A stretch of DNA of 64,000 bases from an uncultured Prevotellaceae bacterium (GCA_902799905.1 CADCCB010000020.1:1-64000), one strand, 5' to 3'; positions 44,077 to 54,984 are shown, counted from the first letter of the stretch. Notes: generated by a model not told the origin, from the sequence alone. Made by a program: numbers and translations.

Positions 44077-45879
44077 ATGAAGCATCAACTCAGAAGCAGC
44101 ATCTGCACTGAAGGCAGACGTATGGCGGGAGCCCGCGCCCTATGGGTCGCAACAGGCATGAAGCGCGAACAGTTTGGCAAACCAATCATTGCCATAGTCA
44201 ACTCATTCACACAGTTTGTCCCTGGACACACGCATCTACATGAGATTGGCCAGATTGTCAAAGAAGAGATTGAAAAGATGGGCTGCTATGCCGCCGAGTT
44301 CAACACCATCGCCATCGACGATGGCATCGCCATGGGACACGACGGCATGCTCTACTCACTGCCCTCCCGCGATATCATTGCCGACTCGGTGGAATATATG
44401 GTCAATGCTCACAAGGCCGATGCTATGATTTGCATTTCCAACTGTGACAAGGTTACTCCCGGCATGCTCATGGCATCCATGCGACTGAACATCCCCACTG
44501 TCTTCGTCAGTGGAGGACCTATGGAGGCACATAAGTTGAATGGGGAGAATGCTGACCTCATCACGGCAATGGTCAAAGGCGGCGACCCTTCTGTCAGCGA
44601 CGAAGAATTGGCTGACGTCGAGCAGATGGCCTGTCCTGGGTGTGGTGCCTGCTCTGGCATGTTCACGGCAAATTCCATGAACTCACTCACTGAGGCTATC
44701 GGACTTTCACTTCCCGGTAACGGCAGTATTCTTGCTACACACAAGAACCGCATTCAACTCTTTAAGGATGCTGCACAACTCATCGTGAAGAACGCGCTGA
44801 AATATTATATGGAGGGTGACGATAGCGTACTGCCTCGTAGCATCGCTACGCGTGATGCCTTCCTGAACGCCATGACGCTCGACATTGCGATGGGTGCTTC
44901 AACGAATACCGTACTGCACTTGCTGGCAGTAGCACAGGAGGCCGAGGTAGATTTCAACATGAAGGATATTGACGCCCTGTCACGCAAGGTACCCTTCCTC
45001 TGTAAACTCGCACCCAACTGGCAGAAATACTCCATTCAGGAGGAGAACCGCGCTGGTGGTATCCTGGGCATTCTGGGCGAACTGGCCAAGGGCGGACTGC
45101 TCCGTCTCGACTGCAAGCGCGTCAATGGCGCCACGCTGGGCGAAGACATCAAGAAATACAGCATTACCGGAGAGACCATCGATTCCGAGGCAGATCGCAT
45201 CTATCGCAGTGCGCCTGGTGGTAAGTTTTCTACCGTGATGGGATCGCAGGATGCACAGTGGGAGACACTCGATACCAATCGTGCCGAGGGCTGTATCCGC
45301 GACATCGAACATGCCTATACGAAGGATGGTGGCATGGCCGTGCTCTTCGGCAATATCGCACAGGACGGCTGTGTGGTGAAGACAGCAGGTGTCGATGAAA
45401 GCCTCTGGCACTTCGAGGGTCCTGCCGTCGTGTTCGACTCCCAGGAAGATGCCTGCGAGGGCATCCTGGGCGGCAAGGTGAAAAAAGGCGACTGCGTGGT
45501 TATTACCCACGAGGGTCCCAAAGGTGGTCCTGGCATGCAGGAGATGCTCTATCCCACCTCTTATATCAAGTCTATGCACCTAGGTAAGGAGTGTGCGCTG
45601 ATCACCGACGGCCGTTTCTCAGGAGGCACATCCGGTCTCTCCATCGGTCACATCTCGCCCGAGGCAGCCAACGGCGGAAACATTGGTAAGATTCAGGATG
45701 GTGACATCATCGTGATCGACATCCCCTCGCGCAGCATCAATGTCAAACTGAGCGACGAAGAACTGACTGCCCGCCCACAGCAGCCTCTAAAGCGCAATCG
45801 CGTCATCTCAAAGGCCTTACGAGCATACGCTCAAAGCGTATCGAGTGCAGACAAGGGAGGCGTTAGAATCATAGAATAA
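44077..45879 (+). CDS. ilvD: dihydroxy-acid dehydratase
   Basis: A 600-residue iron-sulphur enzyme making the 2-keto acid precursors of valine and isoleucine. Cluster and active-site motifs: [52 protein letters not shown], and near the C-terminus [22 protein letters not shown]. Length is standard. It is the first of three consecutive branched-chain genes; ilvB begins 9 nt after its stop. Confidence 0.96.
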   Translation: MKHQLRSSICTEGRRMAGARALWVATGMKREQFGKPIIAIVNSFTQFVPGHTHLHEIGQIVKEEIEKMGCYAAEFNTIAIDDGIAMGHDGMLYSLPSRDIIADSVEYMVNAHKADAMICISNCDKVTPGMLMASMRLNIPTVFVSGGPMEAHKLNGENADLITAMVKGGDPSVSDEELADVEQMACPGCGACSGMFTANSMNSLTEAIGLSLPGNGSILATHKNRIQLFKDAAQLIVKNALKYYMEGDDSVLPRSIATRDAFLNAMTLDIAMGASTNTVLHLLAVAQEAEVDFNMKDIDALSRKVPFLCKLAPNWQKYSIQEENRAGGILGILGELAKGGLLRLDCKRVNGATLGEDIKKYSITGETIDSEADRIYRSAPGGKFSTVMGSQDAQWETLDTNRAEGCIRDIEHAYTKDGGMAVLFGNIAQDGCVVKTAGVDESLWHFEGPAVVFDSQEDACEGILGGKVKKGDCVVITHEGPKGGPGMQEMLYPTSYIKSMHLGKECALITDGRFSGGTSGLSIGHISPEAANGGNIGKIQDGDIIVIDIPSRSINVKLSDEELTARPQQPLKRNRVISKALRAYAQSVSSADKGGVRIIE

Positions 45880-45888
45880 TGATTGATT

Positions 45889-47595
45889 ATGAGAGATAGA
45901 ATAACAGGAGCGGAAGCACTAATGAGGGCTCTACAGGAAGAGGGTGTGAAGACCATCTTCGGCTACCCTGGCGGCAGCATTATGCCAACCTACGATGCGC
46001 TATTCGACTATACCCGTGACGTAAAGAAATGCTTCGACCACATCCTGGTGCGTCACGAGCAAGCTGCAATCCATGCTGCTGAGGGCTATGCCCGCGTCAG
46101 CGGTGAGGTAGGCGTGGCCTTGGTAACCAGCGGTCCTGGTGCCACCAACACGCTGACAGGCATTGCTGATGCCATGCTCGACTCGACACCTATCGTGGTC
46201 ATAGCCGGCCAGGTGGCTATAGGTGCCTTGGGTACCGATGCATTCCAGGAGGTTGACCTCGTAGGTGTGGCACAGCCAATTTCCAAGTGGTCATACCAAA
46301 TACGTCATGCCGAGGATGTAGTATGGGCCGTCAGCCGCGCCTTCTATATTGCCCGCAGTGGCCGTCCTGGTCCTGTGGTACTTGACTTCCCACGCAATGC
46401 GCAGGTTGAGGAGATCGACTGGGAACCGAAGAAGGTAGACTTCATCCGCAGTTATGTGGCCTATCCGAAACTCAACATGGAGTCTGTTCATGAGGCAGCA
46501 GAACTTATCAACCAAGCCAAGCGTCCTTTGGCACTGGTCGGACAGGGCGTGGAACTAGGCAATGCTCAAGAAGAACTGAAGGCATTCCTCGAGAAAGCAG
46601 ATATCCCTGCTGGTCGTACCATGTTGGGATTGTCTGCGCTATCCTCAAACCATCCACTGAATGTCGGAATGCTGGGTATGCACGGCAACTATGCAGTCAA
46701 CCTTAAGGAACAGGAGTGCGATGTGCTCATTGCCATTGGCATGCGTTTCTCTGACCGCGTGACGGGCAACCTGAAAACATATGCTAAGCAAGCAAAAGTC
46801 ATCCATCTGGATATCGACCGCAGCGAGATAGACAAGAACGTGAAAACCGATGTTGCCATTGTGGCAGACTGCAAGGAGTCGCTGCCCGCCCTAACGGCTT
46901 TGCTCAATCAGAGTAATCATGCGGAGTGGCGCGAGTCGTTCAAAGAGTTGGATGCCATGGAGCGTGAAAAAGTCATCGAACCTGCCATTCATCCTCAAGA
47001 GGGTCCTCTACTTATGGGCGAGGTGGTACATGCGGTGGCCGAACAGGCTCCCGATGATGCAGTCTTAGTGACGGATGTCGGTCAGAACCAACTCTTTGCG
47101 ACACGCTATTTCAAATACCATCACAAGCGTAGCATCTGTACTAGCGGTGGGTTAGGCACCATGGGCTATGGCATGCCTGCCGCTATCGGAGCCACCTTCG
47201 GTGCCCCAGGACGTACCGTATGCTGTTTCATGGGTGACGGTGGTTTCCAGATGTGTATCGAGGAACTGGGTACAATCATGGAACAGCAGTCGCCGGTGAA
47301 GATGATTCTACTGAATAACAACTATTTAGGCAATGTGCGTCAGTGGCAGGATATGTTTTGGATGCGCCGCAAGTCGTTTACCAAGATGATGAACCCCTGC
47401 TACGAACTCATCGCTCAGGGCTATGGCATCCCATACGTGGCCGTCACCGACCGCAAGAACCTCTGTGCAGCAGTTGAGAAAATGCTGGTTACCGACGGCC
47501 CGTTCATTCTAGAGTGTGCCATTAAGGAGGACGATGACGTACTGCCCATGACCCCACCGGGAATGAACGTCAATGATATGATGCTGGAAATTTGA
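45889..47595 (+). CDS. ilvB: acetolactate synthase, large (catalytic) subunit
   Basis: A 568-residue ThDP- and FAD-dependent enzyme that condenses pyruvate to acetolactate. N-terminal EEGVKTIFGYPGGSIMPTYD with the catalytic Glu region VRHEQAAIHAAEGYAR, FAD domain, and the ThDP motif MGDGGFQMCIEELGTIMEQ...NNNYLGNVRQWQ. The ATG at 45889 (MRDRITGAEALMRAL) is preferred over a TTG six bases earlier. It forms the holoenzyme with the IlvN product encoded next. Confidence 0.95.
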   Translation: MRDRITGAEALMRALQEEGVKTIFGYPGGSIMPTYDALFDYTRDVKKCFDHILVRHEQAAIHAAEGYARVSGEVGVALVTSGPGATNTLTGIADAMLDSTPIVVIAGQVAIGALGTDAFQEVDLVGVAQPISKWSYQIRHAEDVVWAVSRAFYIARSGRPGPVVLDFPRNAQVEEIDWEPKKVDFIRSYVAYPKLNMESVHEAAELINQAKRPLALVGQGVELGNAQEELKAFLEKADIPAGRTMLGLSALSSNHPLNVGMLGMHGNYAVNLKEQECDVLIAIGMRFSDRVTGNLKTYAKQAKVIHLDIDRSEIDKNVKTDVAIVADCKESLPALTALLNQSNHAEWRESFKELDAMEREKVIEPAIHPQEGPLLMGEVVHAVAEQAPDDAVLVTDVGQNQLFATRYFKYHHKRSICTSGGLGTMGYGMPAAIGATFGAPGRTVCCFMGDGGFQMCIEELGTIMEQQSPVKMILLNNNYLGNVRQWQDMFWMRRKSFTKMMNPCYELIAQGYGIPYVAVTDRKNLCAAVEKMLVTDGPFILECAIKEDDDVLPMTPPGMNVNDMMLEI

Positions 47596-47636
47596 GGTAA
47601 AAGGGATTAGTGAAATGTGATATATTTGCTACCGCT

Positions 47637-48179
47637 ATGGAAGATAAGAATAAATTATACACCCTGCTGGTGTACTCGGAGAACATTGCCGGTATTCTGA
47701 ACCAGATTACCGCCGTATTTACTCGGAGGCAGGTGAATATCGAGAGTCTGAACGTATCGGCCTCCTCGATAGAAGGTGTCCACAAGTACACCATCACCGC
47801 CTGGAGTGACGAGAATCAGATTATCAAGATTACCAAACAGATAGAGAAGAAGATAGATGTTGTCAAGGCCAACTACTTTACCGACGACCAACTCTTTATA
47901 CGTGAGTCTGGACTCTACAAACTGGCTACTGACAAGGTACTGGAGAACCCCGAGATTTCGCGTACCGTCCGCCGCCACGAAGCCAGCATCATCGAGGTGA
48001 ACCCCACCTATACCATCGTCATGAAGCATGGCTTAACCGAGGACATCATCTCCCTCTACCGTGCCCTCGATGCCTTTGGCTGTGTGCTGCAGTACACCCG
48101 CAGTGGTCGTATAGCCGTCACTCGTGGCAAGCAGGAACAGGTCAGTGAATTTCTTGAGCAACGCGAAAAAGAACATTAA
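47637..48179 (+). CDS. ilvN: acetolactate synthase, small (regulatory) subunit
   Basis: A 180-residue subunit that activates IlvB and gives valine feedback. The N-terminal ACT domain (YTLLVYSENIAGILNQITAVFTRRQVNIESLNV) is followed by the C-terminal ALS_ss_C domain. The ATG at 47637 (MEDKNKLY) is chosen over a GTG at 47610, as the extra residues (KCDIFATA) are not family-like. It is the last gene of the ilv group; a terminator follows. Confidence 0.93.
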   Translation: MEDKNKLYTLLVYSENIAGILNQITAVFTRRQVNIESLNVSASSIEGVHKYTITAWSDENQIIKITKQIEKKIDVVKANYFTDDQLFIRESGLYKLATDKVLENPEISRTVRRHEASIIEVNPTYTIVMKHGLTEDIISLYRALDAFGCVLQYTRSGRIAVTRGKQEQVSEFLEQREKEH

Positions 48180-48207
48180 CCGCTGCCTGACTACCCAATC
48201 AAAAGTA

Positions 48208-48250
48208 CCTCGTTTTTTGCTCAATATGCAAAAAAACGGGGTTTCTTTTT
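48208..48250 (+). terminator. intrinsic terminator of the ilv operon
   Basis: CCTCGTTTTTTGC and GCAAAAAAACGGGG pair around TCAATAT, then TTTCTTTTT. Its T-tract merges with the -33 box of the dxs promoter. Confidence 0.85.
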
Positions 48251-48278
48251 GCAATATGAGTATTTTATCGTAACTTTG
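48248..48278 (+). promoter_or_regulatory. promoter of dxs-trkA-trkH
   Basis: TTTG at 48248-48251, 19-bp spacer, TAACTTTG at 48271-48278. Confidence 0.8.
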
Positions 48279-48304
48279 TACCCCAAATGACTATATCTTA
48301 AATC

Positions 48305-50212
48305 GTGGGACAAAAGAATCTTAAAATACTGAGTACCATCGACAACCCCACACAACTGAGGCTGATGAAGCCTGAGTTATTGCCCAAATTGTGTGCAGAA
48401 CTCCGGCAGGACATCATCCAGGAGTTGTCGGTCAACCCTGGTCATCTTGCCTCAAGCCTGGGTGTCGTAGAATTGACGGTGGCTCTCCATTATGTCTTCA
48501 ATACGCCCGACGATCGCATTGTCTGGGACGTTGGTCATCAGGCCTATGGGCACAAGATACTGACTGGACGCCGTGATCAATTCTCCACCAACCGCAAACT
48601 GCATGGCATACGTCCCTTCCCCACCCCAGAGGAGAGTGAATACGATGCCTTTATCTGTGGCCATGCTTCAAACAGCATCTCTGCAGCCTTAGGCATGGCT
48701 GTAGCCGCCAAGAACACTAACCGAAAAGTCGTTGCCGTCATTGGCGACGGAGCCATGAGTGGTGGTTTGGCCTTTGAAGGACTGAACAACGTGTCAAGTT
48801 CGCCCAACGACCTGCTCATCGTGCTCAACGACAATGACATGTCTATTGACCGCTCTGTGGGTGGCATGAAGGAATACCTCATAGGACTGAGTACCAACGA
48901 GACCTACAACTCCGTGCGATTCAAGGCATCACGCTGGCTAGCCTCACAGGGATTGCTGACAGAGGACCGCAAGAAAGGCATCATTCGTCTGACGAACGCC
49001 CTGAAGAGTGCCATCTCCCAACAACAGAACATCTTCGAGGGCATGAACATCCGCTACTTCGGTCCCTTTGATGGTCACGATGTGAAGGAACTAGTGCGCA
49101 TAATGAAACAACTCAAGGACATGAAGGGTCCCAAGTTGCTCCACCTGCACACCAAGAAGGGTCACGGCTATGCACCTGCCGAGAACTACAAGCCCGTGTG
49201 GCATGCCCCCGGTAAATTTGACCCTGACACCGGCGAACTCATCAAAGGCGATACGACAAACAAACCACCGAAGTTTCAGGATGTCTTTGGTGAGACACTT
49301 CTTGAACTCGCACAGGCCAATCCGCGCATTGTTGGTGTCACCCCAGCCATGCCCACAGGATGCTCAATGAACATCCCTATGAAAGTATTGCCTGACCGTA
49401 TGTTCGATGTCGGCATCGCTGAGGGTCATGCCGTGACGTTCTCTGCCGGCATGGCCAAGGACGGGTTACTGCCTTTCTGCAACATCTATAGTGCCTTTGC
49501 CCAACGGGCCTATGACAATATCATCCACGATGTAGCCATTCTCCGTTTGCCCGTGGTGCTTTGTCTCGACCGTGCCGGACTGGTAGGTGAAGACGGCCCT
49601 ACGCATCATGGTGCCTTCGATATGGCTGCCTTGCGTCCCATTCCCAACCTTACCATCGCCTCACCACTGGACGAGCATGAGTTACGCCGGTTAATGTATA
49701 CGGCCCAACTGGATGGCAAGGGACCTTTCGTCATCCGCTACCCCCGTGGCTGTGGCAGTTTAGTGGACTGGCGCTGTCCGCTGGAAGAGATTCCTGTGGG
49801 CACTGGGCGTAAACTCCGCGAAGGAGACGATACCGCCATTCTCTCTATTGGTCCTATCGGTAATGATGCCCTCAAGGCCGCGGTAGAATGCGCCATGTAC
49901 CATCAGGTGCGATGTGCCGTTTACGACATGCGCTTTCTTAAGCCGCTCGACGAGAAGATACTCCATGAGGTGGGCACCAAATACAAGCGCATCATCACCG
50001 TTGAGGATGGTGTGCGCAATGGCGGACTCGGCTCAGCTGTACTTGAATGGATGAACGACCACGGCTATCAGGTACAGATTACACGTCTGGGACTCCCCGA
50101 CCAGTTTGTTGAGCATGGCACCGTGGCCGAACTGCAACAGATTGTCGGTCTCGACACTGAGAGCATCAAAAGGGAAATTCTCAATTCACAATTCTCAAAT
50201 CTCAAGTCATGA
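48305..50212 (+). CDS. dxs: 1-deoxy-D-xylulose-5-phosphate synthase
   Basis: A 635-residue ThDP enzyme of the MEP isoprenoid pathway (pyruvate plus glyceraldehyde-3-phosphate). Motifs: [38 protein letters not shown], ThDP motif [29 protein letters not shown], and [19 protein letters not shown]. The probable start is GTG at 48305, since residues before the first internal Met (KPELLPKLC) are conserved; a short ATG frame at 48287 ends at once. The C-terminal residues [12 protein letters not shown] are heptamer array H7. The TGA overlaps the trkA ATG (ATGA). Confidence 0.93.
   Translation: MGQKNLKILSTIDNPTQLRLMKPELLPKLCAELRQDIIQELSVNPGHLASSLGVVELTVALHYVFNTPDDRIVWDVGHQAYGHKILTGRRDQFSTNRKLHGIRPFPTPEESEYDAFICGHASNSISAALGMAVAAKNTNRKVVAVIGDGAMSGGLAFEGLNNVSSSPNDLLIVLNDNDMSIDRSVGGMKEYLIGLSTNETYNSVRFKASRWLASQGLLTEDRKKGIIRLTNALKSAISQQQNIFEGMNIRYFGPFDGHDVKELVRIMKQLKDMKGPKLLHLHTKKGHGYAPAENYKPVWHAPGKFDPDTGELIKGDTTNKPPKFQDVFGETLLELAQANPRIVGVTPAMPTGCSMNIPMKVLPDRMFDVGIAEGHAVTFSAGMAKDGLLPFCNIYSAFAQRAYDNIIHDVAILRLPVVLCLDRAGLVGEDGPTHHGAFDMAALRPIPNLTIASPLDEHELRRLMYTAQLDGKGPFVIRYPRGCGSLVDWRCPLEEIPVGTGRKLREGDDTAILSIGPIGNDALKAAVECAMYHQVRCAVYDMRFLKPLDEKILHEVGTKYKRIITVEDGVRNGGLGSAVLEWMNDHGYQVQITRLGLPDQFVEHGTVAELQQIVGLDTESIKREILNSQFSNLKS
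50176..50210. repeat. heptamer array H7 at the dxs/trkA junction
   Basis: Units AATTCTC, AATTCAC, AATTCTC, AAATCTC, AAGTCAT. The last unit supplies the A and T of the trkA start codon, which overlaps the dxs stop. Confidence 0.88.
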
Positions 50213-51570
50213 AGATTGTCATAGCCGGCGCTGGTGCCGTAGGAATCCATCTCTCGAAACTCCTCTCCACAGAGAACCACGACTGCGTGCTAATCGACGA
50301 CAGCGAGGAGCGCCTAAGTAGCATCGACTCCAGTTACGACATCATGGCCGTCAACGACTCGCCGACGAGTATCAAGGTTTTGAAAGATGCTGGTGTTGGT
50401 CACGCAGACCTCTTTGTAGGGGTGACCCGCTACGAGAGCCGTAACATCACTGCCTGCACCTTGGCCCACGCCCTGGGAGCCAAGAAAACCGTGGCGCGCA
50501 TCGACAATTACGAGTATCTCTCCCCTCAGAACCAGCCATTCTTCCATGACCTCGGCATCGACTCGCTAGTCTATCCCGAAGTGTTGGCTGCTGCTGACAT
50601 CATCAACGGTCTGAAACTGTCGTGGGTACGCCAGCGCTGGGATGTGCACGATGGTGCACTAGTACTGTTGGGTATCAAGTTGCGCGAGGGCTGCGAAATT
50701 CTCAATCAGCCGCTGAAAGACCTCTGCGGTCCTAACGATCCATACCATGTGGTGGCTATCAAACGAGGTTCCGACGCTATCATCCCCGGTGGCATGGACG
50801 TGCTGCAACTGCACGACCTGACCTATTTCATGACCACTCGTGAGTATATCCCCTACATTCGTAAGATTGTGGGCAAGGAGCACTACGAGGATGTTCACAA
50901 CGTCATCATCATGGGAGGCGGTAAGACGGCCGTGAGAGCCGCGCTGACTATGCCTGACTATATGAACACCAAGATTATCGAAATTGATGCCGACCGCTGC
51001 GAGCGTCTTAACCAATTGCTGGCCAACAATGATGCGATGGTTATCCATGGTGACGGGCGAGACCTGTCTCTGCTTAACGAGGAGGGAATCCGCCATACTC
51101 AAGCCTTCGTTGCCCTTACTGGCAATGCCGAGACCAACATCCTGGCTTGTCTGACAGCCAAGAAACTAGGTGTGCGAAAAACTGTGGCCATGGTAGAGAA
51201 CCTCGACTATGTCTCTATGGCTGAAAGTCTTGATATTGGCACTATCATCAATAAAAAGACCGTAGCCGCCAGCCATATCTTCCAAATGATGCTCGAGGCT
51301 GACGTCCGCAACATGCGTTCACTGATGATGGTCGAGGCCGATGTGGCCGAGTTCGTTCCAGCCGAGGGTTCTAAGGTCACCCGTAAACCCGTCAAGGACT
51401 TGGGGCTGCCCTTTGGCATGACCATTGGCGGTCTGGTACGTAACGGAAAGGGAATTCTTGTCAACGGTAACACCCTCATCCAAGCCGGTGACTCCGTCAT
51501 GGTTTTCTGTCATAAGCACCAACTCGACAAAGCCGAGAAGTTCTTCAAGAAGTCTCTCTTCTCCCTTTAA
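50209..51570 (+). CDS. trkA: Trk potassium uptake regulator TrkA
   Basis: A 453-residue cytoplasmic NAD(H)-binding gating subunit. Two tandem RCK modules, each with a Rossmann motif ([19 protein letters not shown] at the start and [16 protein letters not shown] near 225) followed by a TrkA-C ligand domain (ILNQPLKDL and [19 protein letters not shown]). Bacteroides-type two-module length. It is translationally coupled to dxs upstream; trkH starts 19 nt after its stop. Confidence 0.93.
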   Translation: MKIVIAGAGAVGIHLSKLLSTENHDCVLIDDSEERLSSIDSSYDIMAVNDSPTSIKVLKDAGVGHADLFVGVTRYESRNITACTLAHALGAKKTVARIDNYEYLSPQNQPFFHDLGIDSLVYPEVLAAADIINGLKLSWVRQRWDVHDGALVLLGIKLREGCEILNQPLKDLCGPNDPYHVVAIKRGSDAIIPGGMDVLQLHDLTYFMTTREYIPYIRKIVGKEHYEDVHNVIIMGGGKTAVRAALTMPDYMNTKIIEIDADRCERLNQLLANNDAMVIHGDGRDLSLLNEEGIRHTQAFVALTGNAETNILACLTAKKLGVRKTVAMVENLDYVSMAESLDIGTIINKKTVAASHIFQMMLEADVRNMRSLMMVEADVAEFVPAEGSKVTRKPVKDLGLPFGMTIGGLVRNGKGILVNGNTLIQAGDSVMVFCHKHQLDKAEKFFKKSLFSL

Positions 51571-51589
51571 TAAGAAAGGAATAGTTAAA

Positions 51590-53044
51590 TTGGTCAACTG
51601 GCGTATCATAACAAAGATTATCGGCTCACTGCTCTTCATTGAAGCCTTCTTCATGGGGTGCTGCATGGTCATGGCCTTGTCATTCCACGAAGATGACATG
51701 ATGGCCTTTATGACCTCCACGATGCTTACGTTCAGCGGGGCTTTCATCTTCCTTTTCTTCGGACGCGAGGCAGAGAACTCCCTGAGCCGCCGCGATGCCT
51801 ATGTCGTGGTAACTCTCACCTGGGTAGTATTCTCCTTTTTCGGCATGTTCCCCTTCCTCATCCATGGCACCATGTCCAGCATTACCGATGCCTATTTTGA
51901 GACCATGTCAGGCTTCTCCACAACTGGTGCCACCGTCATCGACGATGTAGAGTCGCTGCCCCACGGCCTGCTATTCTGGCGCTCACTCATGCAATGGATA
52001 GGCGGTTTGGGAATCGTATTCTTCACAATAGCCATCCTGCCCTCACTCGTCGGTGGTAGCGTCAAAGTGTTTGCTGCCGAGGCTACTGGTCCTATGCGCT
52101 CAAAGATGCACCCCCGTCTGAGCACCTCGGCAAAATGGATTTGGAGTATCTACTTGCTATTGACCATCACCTGCGCCCTATCGTTTTGGCTGGCAGGCAT
52201 GGACTGGTTCGGTGCCACCAACTACTCCATGTCAACTACTGCCACTGGCGGCTTCTCCATCCACAACGGCACCATCTTCCTCGCCAAGCCCAGTATCCAG
52301 TATTTGGCAATCCTGTTCCAGTTCCTGGCAGGCATCAACTTCACCCTACTCTATGTCAGCATTTTCAAGTTGAAGGTCGGCTCACTTTTCCGCAATAGTG
52401 AGTTCAAGATGTATGTCGTCACCATCATTATAGCCACCATCTGGATTATGTATATGCTCATAACCCGTCTGGACTACAGCATCGAGCCAGCCTTCCGTTC
52501 GGCCCTCTTCCAAGTGGTATCGTTTATCACCACCACTGGCTTAAGCAATACTGATGCCGGCGCCTGGCCTCACATCACGTGGGCCATCCTCATGCTGCTC
52601 ATGTTTATGGGAGCCTGTGCAGGCAGCACTACGGGCGGTTTCAAGAGTATCCGAGTGCTCTTGTTGCTGAAGGTTCTCCGCAACGAATTCCGCCATATTC
52701 TCCACCCCAATGCCGTACTACCAGTAAAAATGAATGGCCAAAGCGTCCCCCAGGGTCGGCTGGTGACACTTCTAGCCTTCGCCACCATCTATGTTATATC
52801 CCTGTTGCTTGTCACCACTATTATGACCGTATCGGGTATCGACATCACCAATGCCCTGACCATCTCGTTCTCGCTCATCAGTAATGTAGGGGCAGGTCTC
52901 GACACCAACATGGGACCCCAAATGTCGTGGGCTGACCTCTCCTGCGGCATCAAATGGCTCTGTTCCTTCCTCATGCTCGTAGGCCGTCTGGAGATTATCG
53001 CCGTCCTCGTCCTTTTCACCCGCTCTTTCTGGAAGGAAAACTAA
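51590..53044 (+). CDS. trkH: Trk potassium channel subunit TrkH
   Basis: A 484-residue inner-membrane K+ transporter with four M1-P-M2 repeats. Selectivity-filter-like segments are visible as MSGFSTTGATVI, MSTTATGGFSIH, FITTTGLSNTDAGAW and SNVGAGLDTNMGP. The start is placed at TTG 51590 (VNWRIITKIIGSLL), preceded by AAGAAAGGA; an ATG far upstream lies inside trkA in another frame and gives non-family sequence. The stop overlaps by 4 nt the stop of the convergent DUF4435 gene. Confidence 0.9.
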   Translation: MVNWRIITKIIGSLLFIEAFFMGCCMVMALSFHEDDMMAFMTSTMLTFSGAFIFLFFGREAENSLSRRDAYVVVTLTWVVFSFFGMFPFLIHGTMSSITDAYFETMSGFSTTGATVIDDVESLPHGLLFWRSLMQWIGGLGIVFFTIAILPSLVGGSVKVFAAEATGPMRSKMHPRLSTSAKWIWSIYLLLTITCALSFWLAGMDWFGATNYSMSTTATGGFSIHNGTIFLAKPSIQYLAILFQFLAGINFTLLYVSIFKLKVGSLFRNSEFKMYVVTIIIATIWIMYMLITRLDYSIEPAFRSALFQVVSFITTTGLSNTDAGAWPHITWAILMLLMFMGACAGSTTGGFKSIRVLLLLKVLRNEFRHILHPNAVLPVKMNGQSVPQGRLVTLLAFATIYVISLLLVTTIMTVSGIDITNALTISFSLISNVGAGLDTNMGPQMSWADLSCGIKWLCSFLMLVGRLEIIAVLVLFTRSFWKEN

Positions 53045-54057
53045 AGAGTACCGTCTAGGTAGCGGCTGATGTCATCCTGCACCTGTCGGAAACGCTCACT
53101 CTGCTGATAGCCCGCATTCTTCTTAAGCATCGACTTGACATCTTGCTGAGAGTTCTCGTAGCAGGACATTTCGTTGCGTTTCTGCGTCTTATGGGCCTTG
53201 GCATTATATATCTCACTCTGACGCTCCTGACGCAACTGATTGCACACCTTGGTCAAGATGGGAGCCACAACGGTGTCAAAGAGATGATGCCCCTGCATAT
53301 AAAGATAGGTGGTCTGAGGGGTGACACCCAACTGGCGAATATCATCCTTTACCTTGAGATAGGCCTCTTTATTGTCAGGGAAGAGGCGCTGTAATTCATG
53401 CACCTTGGTCTGAACCTTGCGACGTACATTATTTATAGATACATCTGGGTTCTGAATAGTGAATCCTCCCGGGTCGGTGACGCGGTTGAAGTCCGAGAGC
53501 GAGAAGCGGCCATGATGACCAGTACGATATGCCCATACCGACCATACGAATAGCGGGAAGCAGGCCTCGCTGTAACGCTGGAAATATTCATAGAAATCTA
53601 TGAGACGGTGGTCGTTAAGGGTGACGGCTACGCATACATCGTGCAGTGATGGGGCATAACACTGGTAATTCTCTATGGCATACACATAGGTATGAAACAC
53701 ATAGGGGCTATTGAGCACCATTCGCGACTGTTCTGTGGCTCCTTGAAGCATAAAATCATAGTCGGCATCGACACATGCAATCATATCTGGACCCAGTTTG
53801 TCGTCCATGCTGTTTGTGCCTTCGTGTAGGAAACTCATCAATACCGATTTCTTGCCACGGCTAAGTTTACCCTTCGAAGGCAACATGACCTCAAAATATC
53901 GGCTGTCATTCTCAAAACGACTGAGCACAGTGCGCCAAAAGTAGATGTCATCGTAACTCTCCACATAGGCCACGATCCTTCTCCTTGCACTCTTGCCCTT
54001 CAAGACATTGGCAGCCTCGAAGTAACGACTATTGATATTGTCAGTCAGCCTGCTCAC
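53041..54057 (-). CDS. DUF4435 TOPRIM-like protein (AriB-like)
   Basis: A 338-residue protein. Near the N-terminus IVAYVESYDDIYFWRTVL gives the TOPRIM-type acidic residue E33 and hydrophobic strand; CVDADYDF (D97, D99) gives the DxD of the metal site; YAIENYQCY matches the following DUF4435 segment. The C-terminal 100 residues are helical and charged. DUF4435 is the TOPRIM nuclease domain of AriB in the PARIS anti-phage system. The gene lies 9 nt downstream of a small ABC/SMC-type ATPase gene on the same strand, the AriA-AriB gene order. It might instead be a chromosomal housekeeping pair of Bacteroidales; the sequence alone cannot decide. Confidence 0.75.
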   Translation of the reverse strand: MSRLTDNINSRYFEAANVLKGKSARRRIVAYVESYDDIYFWRTVLSRFENDSRYFEVMLPSKGKLSRGKKSVLMSFLHEGTNSMDDKLGPDMIACVDADYDFMLQGATEQSRMVLNSPYVFHTYVYAIENYQCYAPSLHDVCVAVTLNDHRLIDFYEYFQRYSEACFPLFVWSVWAYRTGHHGRFSLSDFNRVTDPGGFTIQNPDVSINNVRRKVQTKVHELQRLFPDNKEAYLKVKDDIRQLGVTPQTTYLYMQGHHLFDTVVAPILTKVCNQLRQERQSEIYNAKAHKTQKRNEMSCYENSQQDVKSMLKKNAGYQQSERFRQVQDDISRYLDGTL

Positions 54058-54066
54058 TTCACACTA

Positions 54067-54900
54067 TTAACTTTTTACTTCTATGTCACTCACCTCAGTC
54101 ACACTCTCTGCCCAGCCGTTCATTACGACGGCAGGACTATGCGTGGTGAGAATGATTTGCACATTAGGGTTCAGTTCGACAATGAGGTCGATGAGTTGTT
54201 TCTGCCATTCTATATGTAGGCTGACCTCGGGCTCATCCATAAAGAGTACATAGGGCAGGTCATCCTCTACGAGTACGGTCAACAGAATGGCCAGCATCTG
54301 CTTCTCGCCACTACTGAGTTGATAGGGCACAAGCATCTCCCCTATCTGCGTGAAGCGAATCTCGTTTTCCGTTCTAACGATATGCTTACCTGTCTCAGCA
54401 AAGAGACTGTCCACCATATCCTGGAAGCGAATCTTCTTCTGCGACAAATGCTGTGCAGCATCAGCATTGCCTTGCTGTAACTGCTCAATAATGCGATTGC
54501 CGATGTTGACCTGATAGTCAAGGTACTTACGCTGTAGGTGATATAGTTGAAAGTCGAGGGCAGAGGAGATGCGCGAGTCGACATGGGCCATCGTCTCGAG
54601 GTCGAGCACAGGCGAGTCGAGCGACCGTATGAGGTCGAATCTTATGTGAGTGGCATCCTCTGGGAACGCTGTCACATGCACACCCTTGAGCAAGTGATTG
54701 ATGAGATCGCCGTTGGTATTGACGCTCTTGACCACCTTGTTCAGTATGGTACTCTTACCCACTCCATTGATGCCACTGAGAATATTCACGTGGGGATCCA
54801 GTTCCCACACGATGTGCTTCTTGCCGCTCCACAGCGAGTCAATCTCTATCTTCTGGATATAGTCGGCAAATTTCATGTTGGCCGTTTTCCCGTTCTGCAT
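54067..54900 (-). CDS. ABC/SMC-type AAA ATPase (AriA-like, compact)
   Basis: A 277-residue ATPase: Walker A GINGVGKST (43-51), signature LSSGEKQML (195-203), Walker B VLFMDEPEVSLH (D222, E223), H-loop TTHSP (H254). Between Walker A and signature lies a helical insert (about 100-175) of the size of a short coiled-coil or lid. This is the AAA_15/OLD-like architecture seen in PARIS AriA and in OLD/Gabija ATPases, but it is shorter than the AriA proteins I know. There is no membrane segment. It starts at the ATG 54900, or at Met9 (54876). It has its own promoter and forms an operon with the DUF4435 gene. Confidence 0.85.
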   Translation of the reverse strand: MQNGKTANMKFADYIQKIEIDSLWSGKKHIVWELDPHVNILSGINGVGKSTILNKVVKSVNTNGDLINHLLKGVHVTAFPEDATHIRFDLIRSLDSPVLDLETMAHVDSRISSALDFQLYHLQRKYLDYQVNIGNRIIEQLQQGNADAAQHLSQKKIRFQDMVDSLFAETGKHIVRTENEIRFTQIGEMLVPYQLSSGEKQMLAILLTVLVEDDLPYVLFMDEPEVSLHIEWQKQLIDLIVELNPNVQIILTTHSPAVVMNGWAESVTEVSDIEVKS

Positions 54901-54928
54901 AGTCTTAGGATTTACTTATTTGATGTCG

Positions 54929-54936
54929 CAAAGATA
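54929..54936 (-). promoter_or_regulatory. -7 promoter element of the ATPase/DUF4435 operon
   Basis: TATCTTTG on the minus strand followed by CG, 28 bp before the ATG. Confidence 0.65.
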
Positions 54937-54984
54937 GGAAAATAATCTGAAAGAAAAAAGTTTTTCGGTAATTATCTTTGTTAG

